Assembly: GCA_028705705.1 (NCBI GenBank)
Contig: JAQWCZ010000004.1
Location: 1-18,653 of the forward strand
Source: Paludibacter sp.
Lineage (GTDB): Bacteria; Bacteroidota; Bacteroidia; Bacteroidales; Paludibacteraceae
DNA: 18,653 nt
Direction: 5' to 3'
Shown here: one piece after another, positions 7,870-15,502 of the stretch
Layout of the letters: every line of letters begins with the position of its first letter
How positions within the stretch are numbered: position 1 is the first letter of the stretch
Notes under the pieces: generated by a model
The model's input: the letters and a program-made list of their open reading frames with translations, nothing else
Told to the model about the DNA's origin: nothing
Database searches by the model: none
Position numbers and translations under genes: made by a program

Positions 7870-8535
7870 ATGCCTCATTTAAAAAGCGCAATAGAATTTC
7901 ACGTACCGGAACCAACCCTGCGGAGGCTACCTTGGTATCTGGCTTTTGCTAAATTGATTTTAAAAAAGGGAGAATCATTCCTTTCTTCAACTCAAATAGC
8001 GAGAAATATATCCGTTGATGCTTCGATGGTTGCCAAAGATTTGTCTTATGTGAAAATTTCAGGCAAAACCCGTGTTGGGTATGATGTGAAAGAATTGGTT
8101 GCGGTGTTGGAAGTTTTTTTGGGTTTTACCAATTCCCATCAGGCGTATCTTTTCGGTGTGGGAAGCTTGGGTGGTGCTTTGATGCACGATAATGGGCTGG
8201 AGCAGTTCGGACTGGAGATTATGGCCGGTTTTGATGTGAAATATGAATTGTCGGGTACATCCATCAATCACATTCCCATCCATCATATTGATAGATTTGC
8301 AGAGCTGCAGAAGCAAACAGGGGTGAACATAGGAATATTGACCGTTCCTGTCGATAAAGCACAGGAAGTTTCAGAGGTGATGGTGGCAGGAGGAATCAAA
8401 GCGATATGGAATTTTACACCTTACAGGATCGTAGTTCCGGATAAAATAGTTGTACAAAACACCTCAATATATGCACACCTGGCAGTGATGTTCAATCGTC
8501 TGAATGCCTTGAAAGAACTGGATGTAAATAGGTGA
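7870..8535 (+). CDS. rex: Redox-sensing transcriptional repressor Rex
   Basis: Rex is a homodimeric repressor that binds DNA when the NADH/NAD+ ratio is low and lets go when NADH binds. The 221-residue protein has the family layout. An N-terminal winged-helix domain (about 10-85) includes EPTLRRLPWYL, and its SSTQIARNISVDASMVAKDL resembles the Rex recognition region. A Rossmann domain follows, with the dinucleotide motif FGVGSLGGAL (about 95-104). The segment AIWNFTPYRIVVP and the C-terminal helix swap region (NTSIYAHLAVMFNRL) match the family. The start is supported by an AGGAG sequence. The stop is TGA, and the FAH-family gene starts 4 nt later, so the two are probably co-transcribed. Targets cannot be derived from this window. 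Confidence 0.95.
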   Translation: MPHLKSAIEFHVPEPTLRRLPWYLAFAKLILKKGESFLSSTQIARNISVDASMVAKDLSYVKISGKTRVGYDVKELVAVLEVFLGFTNSHQAYLFGVGSLGGALMHDNGLEQFGLEIMAGFDVKYELSGTSINHIPIHHIDRFAELQKQTGVNIGILTVPVDKAQEVSEVMVAGGIKAIWNFTPYRIVVPDKIVVQNTSIYAHLAVMFNRLNALKELDVNR

Positions 8536-8539
8536 AAAT

Positions 8540-9151
8540 ATGAAAATTCTGGCAATCTGACAAAACTACATCGAGCATAATAAAGAGTTAAACAGCAAAA
8601 ATCCAACAGAACCTGTTGTGTTTATGAAACCGGATACGGCTTTGTTAAAAAATAACAAACCGTTTTATATTCCTGATTTCACAGATGAATTGCATTATGA
8701 AACCGAGTTGATAATTAGAATCAATCGGCTTGGAAAAAATATAGCCAAAAGGTATGCTCATAGATATTATGCTGAAGTTGGATTAGGAGTGGATTTTACT
8801 GCTCGTGATATTCAAAGAAAATTAAAAGAAAACGGACATCCATGGGAAATATGCAAGGCGTTTGACCATTCAGCAGTAATTGGAGATTTTTTATCTTTGG
8901 ATGAGATTGAAGATGTTCAAAATATATCATTTCATTTGGATATCAATGGAAAAACGGTGCAAAAAGGAAATTCAAAAGATATGATTTTTCCTGTTGATGA
9001 ACTGATAGCCTATACAAGCCGGTATTTTACCCTGAAAATTGGGGATATATTATTTACAGGAACTCCTGTTGGTGTTGGAAAAGTTCAGGTAGGTGACAGG
9101 TTGGAAGGATATATTTTCGATAGAAAAATGTTTGATTTTAAAATTAAATAA
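8540..9151 (+). pseudogene. FAH-family hydrolase gene with in-frame TGA at codon 7
   Basis: The frame from the ATG at 8540 reads MKILAI, then TGA (8558-8560), then QNYIEHNKELNSKNPTEP and onward without interruption to 9151. Family members of about 205 residues normally begin MKIxxIGxNYxEH, so the TGA stands where a glycine codon is expected; one change (GGA to TGA) explains it. The rest is intact: FMKPDTALL, the metal-binding Glu54, Glu56 and Asp85 (YETEL, GVDFTARD), and the closing FTGTPVGVGKVQVGDRLEGY. The family includes fumarylpyruvate and acylpyruvate hydrolases and oxaloacetate tautomerases or decarboxylases; the substrate here is unknown. A GTG at 8618 or ATG at 8624 would give a shorter protein lacking the conserved N-terminal strand. 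The gene is 4 nt from rex. It may be a recent nonsense mutation, a sequencing error or a read-through gene. Confidence 0.8.
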
Positions 9152-9239
9152 TGTTATCATTTAATAAACTTTACAACAAACAATAATTGTTTACGTTAAT
9201 CAGAAATCTATTACAGTTATATATAATCCTGTTTTACCA

Positions 9240-12200
9240 ATGAGTAAATTTCATAAAAATATCAGCATATTTTCTGTTATCTTATTTGCTTTTGTTAGTC
9301 AATCAGTGGTTTTGGGAAGTATTCATTCCTATAAATCAAGCTCAGTACTGTCAGAAGGTAAATTTGTTAAAATTCGAATCAAAGAATCCGGAGTTTATAA
9401 GTTGACTTATGAGGATTTAAATTCAATGGGTGTAAATCCATCCAATGTCAGAATTTTTGGTTATGGTGGGGCGTTACTGAATCAAAGTTTTCTTGAATCT
9501 AAAATCGATGATTTACCTGAACTGGCGATTCATATAGAAAAGGGAAGTGATGGCATTTTCAATGCAGGTGATTATGTCTTGTTTTACGCTCAGGGGATAA
9601 ACTCCTGGACTTATGATACTAATCGTGGCATGTACACACATATACTCAATCATTATTCAAATTATGGTTATTATTTTGTGTCTTCCGATGCAGGTGAGGG
9701 TAGAAAAATTACTTCAGTAGACAATGTGCTTCCCAATGGTGCAACTTATACAGACGTAAATGAGTTTGTTGATTATGTTGTATATGAAAATGAACTGGTA
9801 AGTATTGCCAAATCCGGTAAAGAATTTTATGGAGAAACTTTTGCGGAAATGTTGACTCTGACTCTGAATTTCAATTTTCCTAATACTGTTAAAAGCTCTA
9901 ATGCTGTAAAAGTCAGATTAGATGTTGCTGCTACTTCTTCAGAAATTTCAGTGTTTCAACTAAGTTTGAATAGTCAACAAATGAAAAGTCTTTCTGTTGC
10001 CAAAAAAACAGATAATGACAATTATGAGAAGGCACGTGCAGCTAATGGGTTATTTACCTATACACCCGAAAGCGATCTGTTGAATTTTAGTTTAAATTAT
10101 GTTAAACCTAATGCCAGTTCAAGGGCTTATCTTAATTATCTGGAAGTTAATGCACGAAGATCGCTCATTATGTCGGGTGCTGCCATGCGAATTCAGTATC
10201 CGAATGAACTGGGGAATGATACTTACAGTAAGTTCAATCTGAGTAATGCCGGAATTAATCTACAAATATGGGACATTACAGATCATACCAATGTTAAACG
10301 CATTAATGCGCCGGTTAATAATAGTTCTTTGAGTTTTTACGGTAATAATAAAACACAAAAAACTTATTTGGCAATCGATCCAACGTCATCTGCTTCCTTT
10401 CCGAAACCAGAGATAGTTGGGAGTATTGTAAATCAAAATTTACATGGGATGCTTCAAACTGATATGGTGATTATTGCACATCCGAATTTCCTGCAGCAAG
10501 CCCAAAGATTAGCACAGAAACATAATGATATAGGTGAAATAACGGTAGAAGCTGTGACAACTGAGCAGGTGTATAACGAGTTTTCATCAGGAACTCCGGA
10601 TGCAACTGCTTACCGATGGATGATGAAAATGTTATACGACAGAGCAATACAATCCGGTGATTTGTCGAAGAAACCTAAATATGTATTGTTGTTTGGAAGG
10701 GGGTCTTTTGATAACCGCAATTTGCTGACTTCTTCAAGTCAGAGTTATGTGTTAACTTATCAGGCTGACAACTCACTGGTTGAAACACTTTCTTACGTTA
10801 CTGATGATTATTTTGCATTTCTTGAAGATTCTGAAGGAACGCAAATACCGGCACATACCATGGATATCGGAATAGGCAGATTTCCGGTTTCATCCGTACA
10901 GGAAGCAACCGATGTGGTTTCGAAGACCATAAACTATATGAAAAACGAGAATCGTGGTATATGGAAGAATCAAATATGTTACCTGGCAGATGATGGTGAT
11001 GGTGCTTTACACATGAAACAGGCTGATAGTATTGCATCGATGATTGGCAGAGCAAATCCGGCATCTCAGATAACAAAAATATATTTAGATGCCTATCAAC
11101 AGGAAATTAATGCCAGTGGTGAAACCTATCCGGTTGCCCGTACCCAGTTTCATAATTTACTCAGAAACGGTATTTTCGTGCTTGATTATATTGGTCATGC
11201 TGGTGCTACCGGTTGGACAAACGAGCAGATATTGTCAACAGCAGATGTAAAGAATCTGTCTAATAAAAACCTTCCATTGTGGATTGCTGCAACCTGTAAT
11301 TTCCTGCAGTTTGATCTTCCAACTGTCTCTGCTGGTGAACAGGTGTTGCTGAACCCCGTTGGAGGTGGTATTGGTATTGTATCTGCAACCAGGCCGGTTT
11401 ATGCATCTCAGAACATGAATATCAATAAAATGATAAACCATTACCTCTTTTATCAGGAAAACGGTAAAAATATGAGGGTTGGAGATGCAATTGCACGTGC
11501 AAAAAACTCACTTGGTAATGAATTAAACAAGTTGTCTTATGTTTATATGGGTGATCCTGCTGTAAGGTTGAATTATCCCAACGAGTACCGTGTTGTTACA
11601 GAAAAAATAAATGGCTCAGATGTGTTGGGAAATGATACATTACGGGCTTTGTCGGTAGCCAGGTTTGAAGGCTACATTGCGGATAAAAATGGGAATCCGG
11701 TAGATAATTTTAATGGATTTCTGAATGCTACTGTTTATGATAAAGTTCAGCAGATTACAACTCTGAATAATGATAAAAATGGAGCGATGAGCTATTTGGA
11801 TCGTCCAAATACACTTTTCTCAGGTGTTGCAGAAGTCGTGAACGGACGTTTTGAGTTGATGTTTATGTTGCCCAAAGACATCAAATATAACTACGGTAGT
11901 GGTAGAATAAATTATTATGCATCCTGCGATTCCTGCGATGTCAGTGGTGATGAAGCACAGGGTTCTTTTGAAAGTTTTTTGATCGGAGGATCTAATCCGG
12001 ATTTGGAATATGAAACAGACGGACCTGAAATTACCATGTATCTGAATACGCCGGATTTTAAATCAGGAGATAAAGTAAATGAAACTCCGGTGTTTATAGC
12101 AAATGTCAGTGATGTAAATGGAGTCAATCAGGTTGGAAGTGGTATTGGACACGATATCATGTTGATAGTTGATGAAGACCCAAGTCAATCTTATATTCTG

Positions 12201-12656
12201 AATGATTATTACAAGTCAGTTATAAATGACTTCACACAGGGAACAATCAGCTTTAAATTACCAGGGTTACGATCAGGAAAACATACCCTTACCTTTAAGG
12301 TGTGGGATTTATTGAATAATTCATCTACTCAGACTGTTGAATTTGAAGTTGTAAAGGGATTGGAACCGCAAATTTTCAGTATCAAAAATTATCCTAATCC
12401 AGTTAAATCATACACCAAATTTGTAATTGAACACGATCGTCCTGAAACAGTGTTGAATACTCAAGTTGATATTTATGACCTTTCCGGTCGTCAGATTTGG
12501 AGCTTTAAACAATCTACTCTGGATGAAATTCACTGGGATATAAATGATTATACAGGAAAAAGACTATCAACGGGAGTTTATTTGTATCGTATTTCCATTC
12601 AAACGAACACAAATATGGTTCGATCAAGAATGAATAAATTAATCGTAGTTGAATAA
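9240..12656 (+). CDS. porU: Type IX secretion system sortase PorU
   Basis: PorU is the surface-attached gingipain-like (C25) transpeptidase of the type IX secretion system. It removes the C-terminal signal from exported cargo and, in characterised species, joins the cargo to A-LPS. The 1138-residue protein starts with a signal peptide (about 1-26: a basic start, then IFSVILFAFVSQSVVLG). The N-terminal region contains FVKIRIKESGVYKLTYEDL, common to PorU proteins. The C25 domain has a catalytic His653 in DYIGHAGATGW and Cys686 in WIAATCNFLQF. Their 33-residue spacing agrees with the Porphyromonas enzyme as I remember it (Cys690). Ig-like segments follow. Residues from about 1050 form a type A C-terminal sorting domain (IKNYPNPVKSYTKF, VDIYDLSGRQIW). 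The porV gene follows after 102 bp. All catalytic elements are present. Confidence 0.95.
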   Translation: MSKFHKNISIFSVILFAFVSQSVVLGSIHSYKSSSVLSEGKFVKIRIKESGVYKLTYEDLNSMGVNPSNVRIFGYGGALLNQSFLESKIDDLPELAIHIEKGSDGIFNAGDYVLFYAQGINSWTYDTNRGMYTHILNHYSNYGYYFVSSDAGEGRKITSVDNVLPNGATYTDVNEFVDYVVYENELVSIAKSGKEFYGETFAEMLTLTLNFNFPNTVKSSNAVKVRLDVAATSSEISVFQLSLNSQQMKSLSVAKKTDNDNYEKARAANGLFTYTPESDLLNFSLNYVKPNASSRAYLNYLEVNARRSLIMSGAAMRIQYPNELGNDTYSKFNLSNAGINLQIWDITDHTNVKRINAPVNNSSLSFYGNNKTQKTYLAIDPTSSASFPKPEIVGSIVNQNLHGMLQTDMVIIAHPNFLQQAQRLAQKHNDIGEITVEAVTTEQVYNEFSSGTPDATAYRWMMKMLYDRAIQSGDLSKKPKYVLLFGRGSFDNRNLLTSSSQSYVLTYQADNSLVETLSYVTDDYFAFLEDSEGTQIPAHTMDIGIGRFPVSSVQEATDVVSKTINYMKNENRGIWKNQICYLADDGDGALHMKQADSIASMIGRANPASQITKIYLDAYQQEINASGETYPVARTQFHNLLRNGIFVLDYIGHAGATGWTNEQILSTADVKNLSNKNLPLWIAATCNFLQFDLPTVSAGEQVLLNPVGGGIGIVSATRPVYASQNMNINKMINHYLFYQENGKNMRVGDAIARAKNSLGNELNKLSYVYMGDPAVRLNYPNEYRVVTEKINGSDVLGNDTLRALSVARFEGYIADKNGNPVDNFNGFLNATVYDKVQQITTLNNDKNGAMSYLDRPNTLFSGVAEVVNGRFELMFMLPKDIKYNYGSGRINYYASCDSCDVSGDEAQGSFESFLIGGSNPDLEYETDGPEITMYLNTPDFKSGDKVNETPVFIANVSDVNGVNQVGSGIGHDIMLIVDEDPSQSYILNDYYKSVINDFTQGTISFKLPGLRSGKHTLTFKVWDLLNNSSTQTVEFEVVKGLEPQIFSIKNYPNPVKSYTKFVIEHDRPETVLNTQVDIYDLSGRQIWSFKQSTLDEIHWDINDYTGKRLSTGVYLYRISIQTNTNMVRSRMNKLIVVE

Positions 12657-12758
12657 GGTTAGATGATTATACAATAAAAACGAAATTTTCAGGTTAAGAA
12701 ATAACAATAACTAATATTTGTCAAAAATAAGACACAAAAATTCAGAAAGATTATAGCA

Positions 12759-13910
12759 ATGAAAAAAAAATTCTTATTAAACATCCTTTTGTTTGCAATA
12801 TCATTTACAGCGTTCTCACAAGAAGAAGTTCAAATTAATCAGGTAGGTTATACAGTTCCTTCTCTTACCATTTCTCCTGATGCCAGAGGAGCCGGTATGG
12901 GAGATTTGGGCGCCGCAACATCTGCTGATGTTAACGCTCAATTCTGGAACCCGGCAAAATATGTTTTTGCAGAAAGTGATGCCGGATTGTCATTTTCTTT
13001 TACTCCCTGGTTAAGACAGTTGGTGGATGATATTAACCTTACTTATCTGACCGGTTATTGGAAGTTTGATCCAAGAAGGGCTTTGAGCGCTTCATTAAGA
13101 TATTTTTCTTTGGGTGAAATTGTGATGACTGATTATAATGGAGATCCTTATGCAACGGCTTTTCCCAATGAGTTTGCACTTGATGTGGCATATTCTCAGA
13201 AGTTATTCGATAATTTTTCGGCTGCTGCTGCTTTGCGTTTAATTTATTCTGATCTCAATAATGGTAAGAATCTTTCAGGCAGTGGATCTGAAATATATCC
13301 GGGTGTAGCTGTCGCTGCTGATGTGGCGATGTATTACAAAACTCCGGTGCAAATGTATACCGGTGATGGAAATTTTGCACTGGGGATGAACATTTCGAAT
13401 ATCGGTTCGAAAATTTCCTACGACGAACGTGCATCCAGTTTCTTTATTCCAACTAATTTACGCTTAGGAACTTCATTCGATTATCCGATTGATGATTATC
13501 AACGTTTGTCTTTTAGTGCCGATGCTTATAAAATGCTTGTTCCCACCATCGATAAAAGTAAAATAGCTGAAAATGTCAATTATTATGATGATATGACTTC
13601 TTTGCAGGGTATTTTTTCTTCCTTTGGAGATGCTCCCGGTGGATTTAATGAGGAATTACAGGAAATTGCCTGGTCGGTAGGTGCTGAATATGTTTATAAT
13701 AACCAATTCTCAGTTCGTGCCGGATACTTCAACGAGCATCAAAATAAAGGTAACCGAAAGTTTTTTACTGCCGGTGCCGGATTTAAACTGAATGTATTCC
13801 AACTGGATGCTTCCTACGTTATTTCAGTTGCTCAAACAAATCCACTTGATCAGACCTTACGGTTTTCCTTGTCATTCGACTTATTCGGACTGCAAAATCT
13901 GATGAGATAA
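12759..13910 (+). CDS. porV: T9SS outer-membrane protein PorV (LptO)
   Basis: PorV is an outer-membrane beta-barrel of the FadL-like group. It binds the C-terminal domains of T9SS cargo, shuttles them from the Sov translocon, and works with PorU in the attachment complex. The protein has 383 residues, with a signal peptide of about 20 residues (MKKKFLLNILLFAISFTAFS). The family N-terminus reads VPSLTISPDARGAGMGDLGA, then NAQFWNPAKY. Alternating strands continue to a C-terminal barrel strand ending in FDLFGLQNLMR. It is adjacent to porU, as in Porphyromonas. A possible poorly matched promoter box (ctaatatttg, 12711-12720) lies upstream, so it may be transcribed both from its own start and with porU. 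Confidence 0.95.
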   Translation: MKKKFLLNILLFAISFTAFSQEEVQINQVGYTVPSLTISPDARGAGMGDLGAATSADVNAQFWNPAKYVFAESDAGLSFSFTPWLRQLVDDINLTYLTGYWKFDPRRALSASLRYFSLGEIVMTDYNGDPYATAFPNEFALDVAYSQKLFDNFSAAAALRLIYSDLNNGKNLSGSGSEIYPGVAVAADVAMYYKTPVQMYTGDGNFALGMNISNIGSKISYDERASSFFIPTNLRLGTSFDYPIDDYQRLSFSADAYKMLVPTIDKSKIAENVNYYDDMTSLQGIFSSFGDAPGGFNEELQEIAWSVGAEYVYNNQFSVRAGYFNEHQNKGNRKFFTAGAGFKLNVFQLDASYVISVAQTNPLDQTLRFSLSFDLFGLQNLMR

Positions 13911-14012
13911 CATTAGCATTTTTGTCGTTTTTGATAAAATCAGATGAAACGAGCATGACAGAATAAGTATGCTAACAAAGAAGGAAATGATAATAATACA
14001 AACGTCTTTCTG

Positions 14013-14040
14013 TTCCCCCTTTAAGGGCTAGGGCAAAAAA
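14013..14040. repeat. Degenerate copy of the C5TTTAG-type repeat before ispF
   Basis: The segment has ttccccctttaagggctagg followed by gcaaaaaa. Its first half matches the element inside leuS (ttcccccttta then a G-run), while the G-runs are shortened and changed. It ends 7 nt before the ispF start codon, so in the mRNA it would lie in the ribosome-binding region. Confidence 0.55.
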
Positions 14041-14047
14041 TAAACAG

Positions 14048-14533
14048 ATGAATATTCGGGTAGGATTTGGTTATGATGTACATCAGTTTGCACCTTCCAG
14101 GGATTTGTGGTTGGGAGGAATTAAAATTGAACATTCAGTAGGTTTATTAGGTCATTCTGATGCAGATGTACTGATTCACGCCCTATGTGATGCTTTGTTG
14201 GGTGCAGCCAATTTACGTGATATTGGTTTTCATTTTCCTGATAATGCTGCTGAATTTAAGAATATCGACAGCAAAATCTTGTTGAAAAAAACCATGCAAT
14301 TGTTGAGGTCTAAGGGTTATGAATTCGGGAATGCAGATTGCACTATCTGTGCAGAAGAACCCCAAATCAATCCACATATTCCTACCATGCAAAACTGTAT
14401 GGCTGAAGTGATGAATACATCCCCGGATAAGATATCCATAAAAGCTACAACTTCAGAAAAAATGGGTTTTGTCGGTCGCGCAGAAGGTATGACCGCCTAT
14501 GCAACCGTTTTAATTTATTCAACTAACCACTAA
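14048..14533 (+). CDS. ispF: 2-C-methyl-D-erythritol 2,4-cyclodiphosphate synthase
   Basis: This enzyme cyclises CDP-methylerythritol 2-phosphate to ME-cPP with release of CMP, in the non-mevalonate isoprenoid pathway. The 161-residue length is normal for the trimeric family. Visible marks are GFGYDVHQF with zinc ligands Asp10 and His12, LGHSDADVLIHAL with the third ligand His44, LRDIGFHFPD, and the C-terminal KATTSEKMGFVGR signature that contributes to the CDP site. It follows porV after 137 bp; as I recall, porU, porV and ispF are also neighbours in Porphyromonas. A degenerate palindromic repeat sits just upstream of the start codon and could affect translation. Confidence 0.98.
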   Translation: MNIRVGFGYDVHQFAPSRDLWLGGIKIEHSVGLLGHSDADVLIHALCDALLGAANLRDIGFHFPDNAAEFKNIDSKILLKKTMQLLRSKGYEFGNADCTICAEEPQINPHIPTMQNCMAEVMNTSPDKISIKATTSEKMGFVGRAEGMTAYATVLIYSTNH

Positions 14534-14611
14534 TTAAACCCTATCCACTCCGTCTATATTGTTATAAAAACATTCAATACAGTTTTAAGCTTTTTTTTTG
14601 ATAAAAGGATC

Positions 14612-14619
14612 TAACTTTG
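14612..14619 (+). promoter_or_regulatory. Candidate peroxiredoxin -7 box (TAACTTTG)
   Basis: TAACTTTG matches the Bacteroidota -7 consensus TAnnTTTG exactly and lies 44 bp before the peroxiredoxin start codon. A TTTG at 14597-14600 is too close (11 bp) to be a regular -33 box. Confidence 0.5.
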
Positions 14620-14663
14620 TACGCGATACAAATAGTTAAATTATAATCAAAAAATAAAGTAAT

Positions 14664-15296
14664 ATGTCAGTATTAGTAGGTAAAAAGGCTCCGGTATTTA
14701 ACACCAAAGCGGTTGTTAATGGAGGTGAGATTGTAGAAAATTTTTCGTTGAAACAATATGAAGGCGAGAAATATGTAGTATTTTTCTTTTATCCGGCAGA
14801 TTTTACGTTTGTTTGTCCAACTGAATTGATTGCATTTCAGGATAAAATTGCTGAGTTTGAATCACGTAATGTAGTTGTAGTTGGAGCATCAACAGATTCA
14901 GAGTTTTCGCATTGGAAATGGCTTCAGACACCAACCAAGGATGGAGGTATTCAGGGAGTTAAATATCCGATTGTGGTAGATCAAACGCTTGCCATATCAA
15001 AAGCGTATGATGTATTGGCGGGTGAAGAAACGTATGATGAAGAAGGAAATGAGGTATTTGTCGGTGAAGCCAAAGCATACCGTGGTTTGTTCCTGATTGA
15101 TAAAAACGGTGTGGTGCGTCATCAGGTAGTAAATGATATGCCTTTGGGTCGTAGTGTAGATGAAGTGATTAGATTAATTGATGCACTTCAGTTTACAGAA
15201 GAATATGGTGAAGTATGTCCTGCAAACTGGAAAAAAGGTGATAAAGCCTTGAAACCAACACAGGATGGAATATCAAGCTATTTATCAGGCCATTAA
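14664..15296 (+). CDS. Typical 2-Cys peroxiredoxin (AhpC/Prx family)
   Basis: This enzyme reduces hydrogen peroxide, organic peroxides and possibly peroxynitrite through a reactive cysteine. The 210-residue protein has the peroxidatic Cys51 in FYPADFTFVCPTE and the resolving Cys185 in EVCPANW, and a full thioredoxin-like core (VVVVGASTDSEFSHWKW). The GGLG and C-terminal YF motifs linked to sensitivity to over-oxidation read GGIQG and SYL here, so it is likely of the robust bacterial type. No ahpF follows; the reductant may be thioredoxin or another partner elsewhere. It appears to be a single-gene unit: a TAACTTTG box upstream and a strong terminator directly downstream. Confidence 0.95.
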   Translation: MSVLVGKKAPVFNTKAVVNGGEIVENFSLKQYEGEKYVVFFFYPADFTFVCPTELIAFQDKIAEFESRNVVVVGASTDSEFSHWKWLQTPTKDGGIQGVKYPIVVDQTLAISKAYDVLAGEETYDEEGNEVFVGEAKAYRGLFLIDKNGVVRHQVVNDMPLGRSVDEVIRLIDALQFTEEYGEVCPANWKKGDKALKPTQDGISSYLSGH

Positions 15297-15311
15297 TTAG
15301 ATTTTATTTAT

Positions 15312-15356
15312 AAAACAAAAGGTTGCAATTGCTCAATTGCAGCCTTTTGTTTTTTG
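15312..15356 (+). terminator. Rho-independent terminator after peroxiredoxin gene
   Basis: The arms 15312-15331 and 15334-15353 form a stem of 20 pairs with one G-U wobble and a 2-base (CT) spacer; in RNA the inner pairs would open to a larger loop. The core is ggttgcaattg and caattgcagcc, followed by ttttgtttttt. A-runs on the other side make it potentially active in both directions. Confidence 0.92.
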
Positions 15357-15456
15357 CGCAATGTGAAAATATAACAGATTCTTAACTTGAAAAACAAAAT
15401 ATACAAATTGCGTGGTTTTTTCATTTATCATTATAAGAACTTTCTCAAAATAATTG

Positions 15457-15464
15457 TAATTTTG
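15457..15464 (+). promoter_or_regulatory. Candidate yifB -7 box (TAATTTTG)
   Basis: TAATTTTG fits TAnnTTTG and lies 38 bp before the yifB start codon, downstream of the peroxiredoxin terminator. A new promoter is needed here for yifB and lpxB. No clear -33 TTTG is present at the usual distance. Confidence 0.5.
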
Positions 15465-15502
15465 CGACCGTTACTGTTTGTTATTAAATAACCGGATTAA
15501 CT

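Noticed and set aside
8558..8560. TGA recoded as glycine or selenocysteine across the genome
   Set aside because: At least three genes in the window end with TGA as a normal stop, and no large gene shows further internal TGA codons. The expected residue is Gly, not Cys, and no SECIS-like hairpin was evident, so a local event is more likely.
9178..9192. Palindrome aaacaat-a-attgttt upstream of porU
   Set aside because: It is short and A+T-rich, matches no operator known to me and is too weak for a terminator. It is not a Rex site.
13913..13975. Nested inverted repeats (ttagcat/atgctaa around tcgttt/aaacga) between porV and ispF
   Set aside because: The arms are only 7 and 6 bp, spaced far apart, and no T-tract follows. 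In A+T-rich DNA this can arise by chance, so I do not call a terminator or operator.
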